NCBI GenBank assembly: GCA_964242415.1
Contig: CAXTAT010000012.1
Location: 62,001 to 126,000 of the forward strand
Reading direction: 5' to 3'
Length of the DNA stretch: 64,000 nucleotides
From: DASWOJ01 sp964242415
Lineage (GTDB): Bacteria; Pseudomonadota; Alphaproteobacteria; Acetobacterales; Acetobacteraceae
Shown here: one piece after another, positions 1-7,202 of the stretch
Numbering within the stretch: the first letter of the stretch is position 1
Layout: every line of letters begins with the position of its first letter
Translations under genes and position numbers: made by a program
The notes under the pieces: generated by a model
Seen by the model: only the letters and a program-made list of their open reading frames with translations
Told to the model about the DNA's origin: nothing
Database searches by the model: none

Positions 1-981
1 CGCCTGCATGTCGGGCGGGATCGGACGCTCGAACAGCATGGCCTGGCCGGTGCGGGGGTGACGAAAACCAAGTCGTGTAGCGTGCAGCGCCTGGCGAGGG
101 AAGTCCAGCAGCGTGCCCCGGGCCGGCTCTGCCAGCGCCTTCGCCGCCGCCGGCACGCGGCGCAGGTAAACCGGGTCGCCCACCAGCGGATGCCCGATCC
201 CGGCCATGTGGACCCTGATCTGGTGTGTGCGCCCGGTGGCCAGCACGCACTCCACCAAGGTCGCAGTCGGCGGCCAGGCACGCAGGACCGAGTAGCGCGT
301 CAGCGCCGGCTTGCCGCCCCGGCTGACGACGGCCATGCGCTTGCGGTCGCGCGGGTCCCGGCCGATCGCGCCCTCGACCTCGCCCTGCATCGCCGCCGGG
401 ACACCCCAGGCCAGGGCCAAGTAGGCGCGGTCCAGGTCCCGCGCGGCGAAGGCGGCGGACAGCCGGGCCAACGCGGCTTCCGTCTTGGCGACGACCATCA
501 CGCCGCTGGTGTCCTTGTCCAGGCGATGCACGATGCCCGGCCGCCGCTCGCCGCCGATGCCGGGCAGGGTGTCGCCGCAGTGGGCGAGCAGGGCGTTGAC
601 CAGCGTGCCATCCTGGTTGCCCGGCGCGGGATGCACGACCAGGCCGGCCGGCTTGTCGAGCACGATCAGGTCGGCGTCCTCGTGCAGGATGGTGAATGGG
701 ATGTGCTGCGCCTGCGGGGTCGCGGACACCGGGGCAGGGGGCTGCACGATGAAGCAGGCGCCAGCGCGGACCGGATCGGCCGGCTCGTGCAGGGGGATGC
801 CGTCGCGCAGCACCGCGCCGCCCAGCATGAGGGCCTTGACGCGGGAGCGCGACACCGTGCCGATGGCATCGGCCAGGAAGCGGTCGGTGCGCTGGCCGGC
901 GGCGCCGGGTTCGGCCACGACCTCGAATGGGCCGGGCTGGGCTTGATGCGAGGGCGCGTCGGGCGGCGGGCCGTCAAGCAT
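1..981 (-). CDS. rluD: 23S rRNA pseudouridine synthase, RluD family (C-terminus outside window)
   Basis: This protein would isomerise uridines in helix 69 of 23S rRNA to pseudouridine during 50S maturation. The 327 codons present begin with an S4-like RNA-binding segment (about residues 30-80), followed by the RluA/RluD catalytic motif HRLDKDTSG at 152-160 with catalytic Asp155, and a LATGRTHQIRVHM segment near residue 250. The ATG at 981 is the only sensible start, because it lies just ahead of the S4 region. The frame is open to base 1, so the last residues lie beyond the window. It is divergent from the small membrane protein at 996, with 14 bases between them, so the promoters must overlap. 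RluD rather than RluA or RluC is preferred because of the S4 domain and the motif spacing, but the specific target uridine is inferred from the family. Confidence 0.93.
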   Translation of the reverse strand, partial: MLDGPPPDAPSHQAQPGPFEVVAEPGAAGQRTDRFLADAIGTVSRSRVKALMLGGAVLRDGIPLHEPADPVRAGACFIVQPPAPVSATPQAQHIPFTILHEDADLIVLDKPAGLVVHPAPGNQDGTLVNALLAHCGDTLPGIGGERRPGIVHRLDKDTSGVMVVAKTEAALARLSAAFAARDLDRAYLALAWGVPAAMQGEVEGAIGRDPRDRKRMAVVSRGGKPALTRYSVLRAWPPTATLVECVLATGRTHQIRVHMAGIGHPLVGDPVYLRRVPAAAKALAEPARGTLLDFPRQALHATRLGFRHPRTGQAMLFERPIPPDMQA

Positions 982-995
982 AATGGGAGCTGGGT

Positions 996-1268
996 GTGGG
1001 CGGGTTGAAGTTTGCGGTGGTTGCCATGGGGGTCCTGATCATTGCCGGCACGGCGACGCTGTTCACGCTGCTGGCCACGCGCATGTCGCCCGGGACCGGG
1101 CAGATTGCCAGTGCGGTGCTGGATGAACCCGCGGGCACCCGGATCGCCGGGGTGTCGGCGGCGGCGGACCGGGTGGCGGTGCAGTTGCAGGGCGGCGGAC
1201 CGGACCGGGTGGTTGTGGTCGATCTGCGCGCCGGACGGGTGCTGGGGCGGGTGGGGCTGGCGCGCTGA
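996..1268 (+). CDS. small single-pass membrane protein, DUF6476-like
   Basis: This 90-residue protein has one strongly hydrophobic segment (about residues 5-27, VVAMGVLIIAGTATLFTLLA), then a short hydrophilic beta-rich tail ending in a VVVVDLRAGRVLGRVGL stretch. That shape matches a small family (I recall DUF6476) found beside rluD in many alphaproteobacteria; the family name is from memory and was not searched. Function is unknown. The GTG at 996 keeps the whole hydrophobic helix; an internal ATG at 1026 would cut it. The TGA stop shares one base with the ATG of the next gene (TGATG), so the two are probably translated together. Confidence 0.72.
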   Translation: MGGLKFAVVAMGVLIIAGTATLFTLLATRMSPGTGQIASAVLDEPAGTRIAGVSAAADRVAVQLQGGGPDRVVVVDLRAGRVLGRVGLAR

Positions 1269-1438
1269 TGGCGCACAAGAAGCCGACCCTGCCGACCAAG
1301 GTGTGCGCCGCGTGCGGGCGGCCGTTCGCGTGGCGGAAGAAGTGGGAGAAGACGTGGGACGAGGTGCGGTTCTGCTCGGATGCGTGCCGGACGGGGCGGC
1401 GGGCGGCGGCGCGGGCGCGGCAGGGCAAGGAGGGTTGA
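1268..1438 (+). CDS. DUF2256 family zinc-ribbon-like small protein
   Basis: This 56-residue basic protein has a clear four-cysteine pattern: CAAC at 13-16 and CSDAC at 36-40, separated by a WRKKWEKTWDEVRF segment. The arrangement and length match the DUF2256 family of small putative zinc-binding proteins, often found beside cryptochrome/photolyase or RNA-modification genes. Its start overlaps the stop of the upstream membrane protein (TGATG). The Arg/Ala-rich C-terminus suggests nucleic-acid contact, but no function is established. Confidence 0.82.
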   Translation: MAHKKPTLPTKVCAACGRPFAWRKKWEKTWDEVRFCSDACRTGRRAAARARQGKEG

Positions 1439-1476
1439 TCTCCGGTGCGGCGTGTCATAGATACGGCTCCGGCCAC

Positions 1477-1552
1477 GTCCTGTTCGTCTAGAGGCCTAGG
1501 ACACCGCCCTCTCACGGCGGTAACAGGGGTTCGAATCCCCTACGGGACGCCA
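1477..1552 (+). tRNA. tRNA-Glu (anticodon CTC)
   Basis: This is a full cloverleaf of 76 nucleotides with encoded CCA. The acceptor arm GTCCTGT pairs with ACGGGAC, allowing one T-G pair. The anticodon stem CCGCC/GGCGG (1504-1508 / 1516-1520) encloses the loop CT-CTC-AC with anticodon CTC at 1511-1513. The T arm has the GTTCGAATC consensus. The GTTCGTCTAGAGG 5' region is typical of bacterial tRNA-Glu. It lies 38 bases after the DUF2256 gene on the same strand. Confidence 0.96.
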
Positions 1553-1691
1553 CCAGTTCAGGGCGCCATGGCCAAGGTGTTCGACAACCAGCCGCTGCTC
1601 CGGCCCTTTGACCCGATCGCACGCGCCGCCGCGAACATCCTCACGCAGGCAACGCCGTTACGCAGGGCAACGCCGCGCCCGGACCCGAAAA

Positions 1692-2891
1692 CTACGGCCG
1701 CAAGATAAGACCAGCCGCCTCGGCCAAAACCCGCACCCCAACAGCCAAATCCTCCACAGCGGTATCCTCCGCCCAATGGTGGCTCACCCCGCCGATCGAC
1801 GGCACGAACAGCATCGCCGACGGCATCACCCGCGCCATGTACTGCGCGTCATGCCCGGCGCCGCTCGGCAACCGCGTCCACCGCCCCGCCGCCACCCGCT
1901 CCGCACCCTCCGCCAGCGCCGCCTGCAGCATGGCGTCGCACGGCGCCGGCTGCGACTGGCTCACCACCTCCAGCACCGCCCGGCACCGCTCCCGCCGGTT
2001 GCTCTCCTGCACGCCCCGGCGCAGCACCGCCTCCAACCACTCCAGCACCTCGACGGACATATCGCGCATCTGGAACAGCACCTCCGCCCGCCCGGGGATG
2101 ATCGACGCCGCGCCCGGCGACAGCGTGATCCGCCCCACGGTCCAGACCGTCCGCTCCGCGCAGTGCCGCGGGAACTCCGCATCCAGCCACGCCAGCAGCC
2201 GCACCGCCGCCAGCCCGGCGTCCCGCCGCTCCGCCATCGTGGTGCCGCCCGCGTGGTCCTGCTGGCCCTCGATCACGATGCGGTACTGCCAGATCGCCAC
2301 GATCCCCGTCACGACGCCGACCTGCAGGCCCCCGCCCTCCAGAACCGTGCCCTGCTCGATGTGCATCTCCAGGAAACCCCGGTAGCGCCCAGCCTCCGCC
2401 TCCACCCGGGGCCGCCCCGCCAGCCCGGCCTCGGCCAGCGCCGCCCGCAGCGGCTTGCCGTGGTAGCGGTTGGCCAGCCCGTCGATCTCCGCCTCATCCA
2501 GCAGCCCCGTGAACGACCGGGAGCCGATGAACGAGCCGTAGTGCCCCTCCTCGTCGGCGAACGCCACCACGTCCACCGCCAGCCCGGCCCGCGCCAGGGC
2601 CAGGGCCGCCATCACGCCGAGCGCCCCATCCAGCCACCCAGCCTCGTTCTGGCTTTCGAGGTGGCTGCCGCACAGCAGCGTCGGCCCTGGCCCGGCATGG
2701 CGGCCCAGCACCGTGCCGATGCCGTCCATCACCGGGTCCAGCCCGGCCTCGGCCATGCGCTCGACCAGCCAGTGCCGCGCCGCCATGTCGTCAGGGCTGT
2801 AGGTCGGGCGGTGGACGCCGGTGCGGAACGCCCCGAACCCCCGCAGCGCCTGCAGGTCCGCGAGGAAGCGGTCCGTGTCCACGGGGATCAT
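1692..2891 (-). CDS. M20-family amidohydrolase (allantoate / N-carbamoyl-L-amino acid hydrolase type)
   Basis: This 399-residue protein fits the hydantoinase/carbamoylase amidase family, which hydrolyses N-carbamoyl amino acids, allantoate or ureidoglycine with a two-metal centre. Visible motifs are GSHLESQ with metal-binding His77, the bridging Asp88 in WLDGALG, the acid-base pair FADEEG at 112-116, MHIEQG with His177, the dimerisation-domain His213 in QQDHAGGTTM, SGAGHDA with His347, and GGVSHHWAED near 371. Length is normal for the family. It reads toward the tRNA gene and has no catabolic partner beside it, so the substrate cannot be fixed. Use of ATG at 2891 gives the usual N-terminus. 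Confidence 0.88.
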   Translation of the reverse strand: MIPVDTDRFLADLQALRGFGAFRTGVHRPTYSPDDMAARHWLVERMAEAGLDPVMDGIGTVLGRHAGPGPTLLCGSHLESQNEAGWLDGALGVMAALALARAGLAVDVVAFADEEGHYGSFIGSRSFTGLLDEAEIDGLANRYHGKPLRAALAEAGLAGRPRVEAEAGRYRGFLEMHIEQGTVLEGGGLQVGVVTGIVAIWQYRIVIEGQQDHAGGTTMAERRDAGLAAVRLLAWLDAEFPRHCAERTVWTVGRITLSPGAASIIPGRAEVLFQMRDMSVEVLEWLEAVLRRGVQESNRRERCRAVLEVVSQSQPAPCDAMLQAALAEGAERVAAGRWTRLPSGAGHDAQYMARVMPSAMLFVPSIGGVSHHWAEDTAVEDLAVGVRVLAEAAGLILRP

Positions 2892-2942
2892 CGGGCGGCC
2901 GTGATCAATGCCGTGGCCGGGACGCCACCGCAGTGCAGCGGA

Positions 2943-3275
2943 TCAGCTTGCCTTCTTGGCGCGCGGCTTGGCGGCGGGCTTGGCGGCCGGCGCCTTGACC
3001 GCGACGTTCAGCGCGTCCTTGACCTGCTTGGCCGGGGTGAAGGCCAGCTTCTTGCTCGCCGCGATCTGGATGGCCTCGCCAGTCGCCGGGTTGCGGCCCT
3101 GGCGGGCGTCGCGGCTGGCGACCTTGAACTTGCCGAAACCGGGCAACGACACCTCCTCGCCCTTCACGGCGGTTTCGACGACGGCGGCGAACACCGCCTC
3201 CACCACCGTCTTGGCCTGCTTCTTGTCTATGCCGTGCTGCCCGGCGATGTGCTCTGCGAGTTCTGCGATGTTCAT
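2943..3275 (-). CDS. HU-family DNA-binding protein with Lys/Ala/Pro tail
   Basis: This nucleoid protein bends DNA as a dimer. Residues 1-90 are a standard HU/IHF fold with the LPGFGKF turn at 44-50 and the DNA-arm signature GRNPATGEAIQI at 60-71. Residues 92-110 form an extra Lys/Ala/Pro tail (KAPAAKPAAKPRAKKAS), resembling histone-H1-like tails seen on some HU proteins. The ATG at 3275 follows an AGGGGAT ribosome-binding site. It is monocistronic, with about 165 bases of upstream DNA. HU is preferred over IHF because of the sequence of the arm, but alpha/beta type is not assigned. Confidence 0.92.
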   Translation of the reverse strand: MNIAELAEHIAGQHGIDKKQAKTVVEAVFAAVVETAVKGEEVSLPGFGKFKVASRDARQGRNPATGEAIQIAASKKLAFTPAKQVKDALNVAVKAPAAKPAAKPRAKKAS

Positions 3276-3441
3276 GCGTATCCCCTATGGTGCTGGTCTG
3301 TGTCACCCAGCGGCAACGCACGCCAGGTGTCAGCCGACGTAAGCAGGGGCTTTACGGCATGGGAACCCTGATTCCACTGGCCCCGGCTCCCACGCACGAC
3401 CTGACAACGATTTACGGTGAGGTGTTGCTGTGCTGGATCAC

Positions 3442-3741
3442 CTAAACCGGGCGCGGCACGCCGTTTAAGGCCACCAGCACCCCGCCGAGTCGCAGTCCGC
3501 CTGGCCTGGTGCGGTCCGAGGCGCAGGTGATGCGGCACGCCCATGCCAGCGCCCCGCTGGGCCGCAGCACCAGGCCGAGGCGGCCGTAGCCCGGCTGAGC
3601 AAGCCGCTTCAGACCAGCGGCGAGCAAGACGGCGACGGCCGCGCAGGCCAGGGCCAGTGCGGCAACGACCAGCGCAACCGGACGGGCCTGCCCTGGTCGC
3701 GCGACCGGCGTCAGGCCGTCGCCGTCGATGCTGATCGGCAT
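3442..3741 (-). CDS. hypothetical small membrane protein
   Basis: This 99-codon frame has one convincing hydrophobic helix (about residues 23-44, ALVVAALALACAAVAVLLAA), followed by a basic, glycine-rich C-terminal half with two cysteines. I do not recognise a family. The ATG at 3741 is favoured; the frame is open further upstream into a degraded GC-rich repeat, which is unlikely to be coding. It ends about 165 bases before the HU start on the same strand. It could be a chance frame in high-GC DNA, so support is weak. Confidence 0.35.
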   Translation of the reverse strand: MPISIDGDGLTPVARPGQARPVALVVAALALACAAVAVLLAAGLKRLAQPGYGRLGLVLRPSGALAWACRITCASDRTRPGGLRLGGVLVALNGVPRPV

Positions 3742-3830
3742 GACTGCAATTCGGGTCCGATATCCGGACACGACCCGCATCGAAGCTGTTTCATTGCCAG
3801 GCCGATCACATCTGGCTTGAGGACGCCGCC

Positions 3831-3996
3831 TGCTCCCTCTCCCTCCGGGCTTGGGCCGTGAAACGGACCAAGGCCGGGGTGAGGGAAGCGGCAAGGGCCA
3901 AATTCGCCCGTCCAAAGACGAAATCCACTCCCAAACCAGCCAGGCTCGACCCTTGCGGCCCCCCGCACCCAAACCCCCTCCCGAAGGGAGAAGCAG
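3831..3996. repeat. GC-rich inverted repeat element, degraded copy 1
   Basis: The left arm starts GCTCCCTCTCCCTCCGGG and resumes after an unrelated 20-odd base segment with AAGGCCGGGGTGAGGGAAGC. The right arm is a decayed ACCCCCTCCCGAAGGGAGAAGCAG type. Intact copies have GGGAGAGGGCCGGGGTGAGGG, so this copy looks interrupted. It fills most of the 417-base gap between the small membrane protein and the Crp/Fnr gene; nothing else is recognised in that gap. Confidence 0.6.
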
Positions 3997-4158
3997 CCGG
4001 TGCGGTTGTAGCGCCCCATGCGATTACCCCGCTTCGATTGCTCTGCGGCCGTGACTCGCGGCACGCGATGCGGCAAGCTCAGTGCCGCCTGCAACCGTCG
4101 GGCATGGAGGGTTCCGGCAGATGCGGCCCGCTTCAGCCCCGTCGCGTGCGGCCACAAG

Positions 4159-4899
4159 ATGATGGCGGCTGCATCCCATGCCAGCCCGGCCGGCGGACGC
4201 CTGACGCAGGCGGCCCGCCGCGACGTGCTGGCCGCCACACCGCTATTCCACCTGCTGGACACGGCGGAACTCGATGCGCTCACCAGCCTGGTCACCGAGC
4301 GCCATGTGCGCCGCGATGCCCTGGTGATGCGGCGCGGGGACGCCGGCAGCAGCCTGCTGGTCCTGGTGCACGGGCGCCTGCGTGCGGGCGCCACGTCGGC
4401 GGACGGGCGCGAGGTGACCATGGGCCTGATCGAGCCCGGCGGCGTGCTGGGCGAGATGGCCCTGCTCGACGGCCAGCCGCGCAGCCTGGACGTGGTCGCC
4501 ATGGCCGACAGCGTCTTGCTGTCCGTCGAGCGCAGCGCCTTCCTGCCGTTCCTCCGCGCCCGGCCCGAGTTGACGCTTCGGCTGATGGCCCTGCTCTGCA
4601 GCCGCCTCCGCCGGATCAACACCGCGTTCGAGGACCTGGCCCTGCTGCCGATGCCCGCCCGCCTGGCCCGGCTGCTGCTGGGCCTGGCCGACCAGCACGG
4701 CACCCCGGTGCCGAACGGCGTGCGCCTGCGCATCCGCCTGTCCCAGCGCGACATCGGCACCCAGGTGGCGGCCACGCGGGAGCGGGTGAACAAGCAACTC
4801 CGCCACTGGCACGAGGCCGGGGTGCTGGATGAGCAGGACGGCCACCTGGTCCTGTGCAAGCCGGCCGTGCTGCGCGCCCTGCTGGACGAGCCGGGGTAA
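4159..4899 (+). CDS. Crp/Fnr-family transcriptional regulator
   Basis: This is a 246-residue regulator. An N-terminal cyclic-nucleotide-binding beta-roll (about 25-145) carries a phosphate-cassette-like GEMALLDGQPRS at 98-109, with the Arg-Ser pair that contacts cyclic nucleotide phosphate in CRP. A C-terminal winged helix (about 165-240) has the recognition segment LSQRDIGTQVAATRERVNKQL split around residue 204. No Fnr-type N-terminal cysteine cluster is present. Start choice: ATG ATG at 4159/4162 gives the usual lead-in. The frame is open further upstream to 4018, but that part is composed like non-coding DNA. Ligand and targets are not evident from neighbours. Confidence 0.85.
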   Translation: MMAAASHASPAGGRLTQAARRDVLAATPLFHLLDTAELDALTSLVTERHVRRDALVMRRGDAGSSLLVLVHGRLRAGATSADGREVTMGLIEPGGVLGEMALLDGQPRSLDVVAMADSVLLSVERSAFLPFLRARPELTLRLMALLCSRLRRINTAFEDLALLPMPARLARLLLGLADQHGTPVPNGVRLRIRLSQRDIGTQVAATRERVNKQLRHWHEAGVLDEQDGHLVLCKPAVLRALLDEPG

Positions 4900-4944
4900 G
4901 GCTGGCGTCCGTGCAGCAAGGGGCAGGCTACGTCGTCATGCCTA

Positions 4945-5517
4945 TCACCCCTGGGACGCACCGGACCCCGCGGTTTCCAGCATATGCACCTCGATCACGA
5001 CCGACGGCGCCGCCGCCACCGCTGCGGCGCCGATCAGGGTGTCGCCGGGCTGCACCTCCGCATCCATCGCGGCCAGGGCGCCGGACCAGCAATGCAGCAG
5101 CCCAATCCCCTCCGCCGGAGGCCCGACCCGATCGCCGGCAGCCAGGCGCAGCACCTGCACCTGCGCCTGGCAGCGCCCCCGGGCGGCGATCACGTTGAAG
5201 GCCCGCCCGGGCGCACCGCCCAAACGGCATCCCACCCGGGCCTCGCCGCGGAAGGCGAACGGCGTCAGCAGCGGGCAGGGCAGCAGCCCGCCGCCATCCA
5301 GCGACAGCGCGATGCCCTCGCCGAGGACCGGCGTGAAAATCCGGTCATACCCGGCATAATCGGAGAAGCTGGCGTCCCGCACCAACTCGGCTATGCTGAC
5401 CTGCCAGAGCAGCGCGCCGTCCGGGCCAAGCTGCGTCACAACGTCGCGTGTCGTGCCCTGGCCGTTGCGCCACGGCACGGCGGCCAGGTCGCGGGCGCGG
5501 CGCAGCGTCGGCCTCAC
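4945..5517 (-). CDS. HutD/Ves family protein
   Basis: This cupin-like protein of about 190 residues carries the HutD signature PWRNGQGTTRDV at 15-26 and the later FSDYAGYDRIFTPVLGEG segment. HutD is linked to histidine utilisation in other bacteria (role uncertain, perhaps a cap on Hut flux), but no hut gene lies nearby. GTG at 5517 is chosen because it sits 14 residues before the motif. The frame extends to 5598 but would then overlap the start of the divergent gene at 5547. It converges with the Crp/Fnr gene. Confidence 0.8.
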   Translation of the reverse strand: MRPTLRRARDLAAVPWRNGQGTTRDVVTQLGPDGALLWQVSIAELVRDASFSDYAGYDRIFTPVLGEGIALSLDGGGLLPCPLLTPFAFRGEARVGCRLGGAPGRAFNVIAARGRCQAQVQVLRLAAGDRVGPPAEGIGLLHCWSGALAAMDAEVQPGDTLIGAAAVAAAPSVVIEVHMLETAGSGASQG

Positions 5518-5546
5518 GGCGGCAACTGCCGAGCAAGGGATGCAGC

Positions 5547-5834
5547 ATGACACCAGACGAGTTGCGGCATTTGGACCAGCCCACGGCGCTGTCCCCACCC
5601 CTGCAAGCCCTGTGGTGGGCCGCCCGGGACGACTGGGACCATGCGCATGAGGTCGCCCAATCCGACCCCGGCCCGGACGCCGCCTGGGTCCACGCCTACC
5701 TGCACCGGGTCGAGGGTGACGCCGAGAACGCCGGGTACTGGTATGGCCTGGCGCACCGCCCGGCCAGCGCAGCGCCGCTGGACCAGGAGTGGCAGGCCAT
5801 CGCGGCGGCGCTGCTGCAGGGCGTCACGGCGTAG
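5547..5834 (+). CDS. conserved hypothetical protein, about 95 residues
   Basis: This small acidic protein starts MTPDELRHLD and has a conserved-looking core rich in Trp, His and Tyr: LWWAARDDWDHAHEVAQ, then WVHAYLHRVEGDAENAGYWY at about 48-67. I have seen this pattern in short uncharacterised alphaproteobacterial proteins; helix-helix repeats resembling one and a half TPR units are plausible. It is divergent from hutD with 29 bases between them. Its stop overlaps the end of the convergent fetB by 11 bases. Function is unknown. Confidence 0.68.
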   Translation: MTPDELRHLDQPTALSPPLQALWWAARDDWDHAHEVAQSDPGPDAAWVHAYLHRVEGDAENAGYWYGLAHRPASAAPLDQEWQAIAAALLQGVTA

Positions 5835-6621
5835 CCAGCCGGTCCAGCCGCAGCCGCCCCCGGGCGTCGGTCAGGCGCCGGGCCGCCAGCAGGGCCGCAG
5901 CGCCCGCCGCTATGCCGCCCGCGCCGGAGATGAGCAGCAGCATGAGGATCTGATACTTCACGGCCTCGACCGGATCGACCCCGGCCAGGATTTGCCCGGT
6001 CATGGCGCCCGGCAGGGTGACAACCCCGGCGGCGGTCATCTGGTTGACCACCGGCAGCAGCCCCCGCCGGATCGCCTCCGTCACCAAGGGGCGCACCGCC
6101 TGGGCAAACGGGCACCCAAGGGCCAGTTGCGCCTCGATCCCCGCCCGCGCCGCCGCGGCGCCGCCCAGCACCCCGTCCAGCGCCAGGCTGCCGCTGCTGA
6201 GCGCGCCGCCCAGGACGATGCCGACAATCGGGATGGCGTAGCGCGGGTCCCACCAGGGCTGCGGCCGCAGCGCCGTCGCCAGTGCCAGCAGCACCGCCAG
6301 CACCGTCGAGGCGCCGACCGCCGCGGCCGAGACCCACAGGTTGCCGCCCCGCGCCAGCCGCTGCTTGGGCCGTGCCGCGACCTCGCGCGCCGCGACGGCG
6401 CCCATGGCCAGCACGATGGCCAGCACGGCTGCCGGGGAACCGGCCTGGAACACGAAGCGCAGCACGTAGCCGACCAGCACGAGCTGCACCACCATCCGCA
6501 CCGCCGCCAGCAGCACGGCGCGGTGCAGGTGCAGGCCCAGCGCCACGGACAGCACGGCGTCCGCCAGCAGCAGGGACGCCGCCGCGGCGAGGTCCAACGG
6601 CGTCAGGAGGATGGTGTTCAA
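5824..6621 (-). CDS. fetB: FetB-like ABC transporter permease (UPF0014)
   Basis: This 265-residue polytopic membrane protein resembles E. coli FetB (YbbM), which with the ATPase FetA exports iron or relieves metal/peroxide stress. The family hallmark PIVGIVLGGALSSGSLAL is seen mid-protein, then AVRPLVTEAIRRGLLPVVNQM and the GVVTLPGAMTGQILAG segment. The start is taken as TTG at 6621, which overlaps the TGA of fetA in TTGA; it gives the normal N-terminus NTILLTPLDLA. The frame continues upstream only inside fetA. Cotranscription and translational coupling with fetA are very likely. Confidence 0.86.
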   Translation of the reverse strand: MNTILLTPLDLAAAASLLLADAVLSVALGLHLHRAVLLAAVRMVVQLVLVGYVLRFVFQAGSPAAVLAIVLAMGAVAAREVAARPKQRLARGGNLWVSAAAVGASTVLAVLLALATALRPQPWWDPRYAIPIVGIVLGGALSSGSLALDGVLGGAAAARAGIEAQLALGCPFAQAVRPLVTEAIRRGLLPVVNQMTAAGVVTLPGAMTGQILAGVDPVEAVKYQILMLLLISGAGGIAAGAAALLAARRLTDARGRLRLDRLATP

Positions 6622-7202
6622 GCTGCGACCAGCCGCTGCGCGTCCATGCGCCGCTGCTCGGTGCCCAGGCGGGCCGCCTGCGCCGGGTCGTGCGTGACCA
6701 GCACCAGGGCCAGCCCGGCCAGCAGCCGTTCCCGCAGCAGCGCCTCGACGGCGGCGGTGGCGGCGGTGTCCAGCGCCCCCGTCGGCTCGTCCAGCAGCAG
6801 CACCGCGGGCTGGCCGGCCAGGGCGCGCAGCAGGGCCAGCCGCGCCCGCTCCCCCGTGGAGCAGCGGATGACAGGCCGGTCCCAGATGTCCGCGGGCAGG
6901 CCGAGCCGGGCGGCGTCGGGCCGCGGTGCCTCGAAGTGGTCGCCCACCCGGTCCATCCACCAGCCCGGCTCGGCGGCGGACAGCACGACCTGACGGCGCC
7001 AGGCCGGGGCAGGGGTGGCCGACTGCGCGACGCCGTCCAGCCAGGCTTCACCCTCATGCGGGTCCAGGTCGGCGATCATGCGCAGCAGCAGGCTCTTGCC
7101 GGACCCGGACGGCCCCGTCACGGCCAGGCAGCCGCCGGCCGGCACCCCGAAGCTGAACGGCCCAGCTAGCGGCGAGCGCAGGTCCTGGGCGCGCAGCCTC
7201 AA
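6618..7202 (-). CDS. fetA: FetA-like ABC transporter ATP-binding protein
   Basis: This is a short 194-residue ABC ATPase. Walker A is GPSGSGKS at 30-37, the signature is STGERARL near 115-122 (STGE replacing the usual SGGE/SGGQ), and Walker B plus D-loop is VLLLDEPTGALD at 134-145. The switch His is in LVLVTHDP. TTG at 7202 is the start; it overlaps the TGA of the upstream peptidase (TTGA), and no other start preserves the first beta strand. It forms the energising subunit for FetB next door. Confidence 0.85.
   Translation of the reverse strand: MRLRAQDLRSPLAGPFSFGVPAGGCLAVTGPSGSGKSLLLRMIADLDPHEGEAWLDGVAQSATPAPAWRRQVVLSAAEPGWWMDRVGDHFEAPRPDAARLGLPADIWDRPVIRCSTGERARLALLRALAGQPAVLLLDEPTGALDTAATAAVEALLRERLLAGLALVLVTHDPAQAARLGTEQRRMDAQRLVAA

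Noticed and set aside
1568..1708. Small rightward frame after the tRNA (MAKVFDNQPLLRPFDP...)
   Set aside because: It has only 46 codons, no good ribosome-binding site and no known family, and it overlaps the end of the amidohydrolase gene. It could be a gene remnant, but support is too thin.
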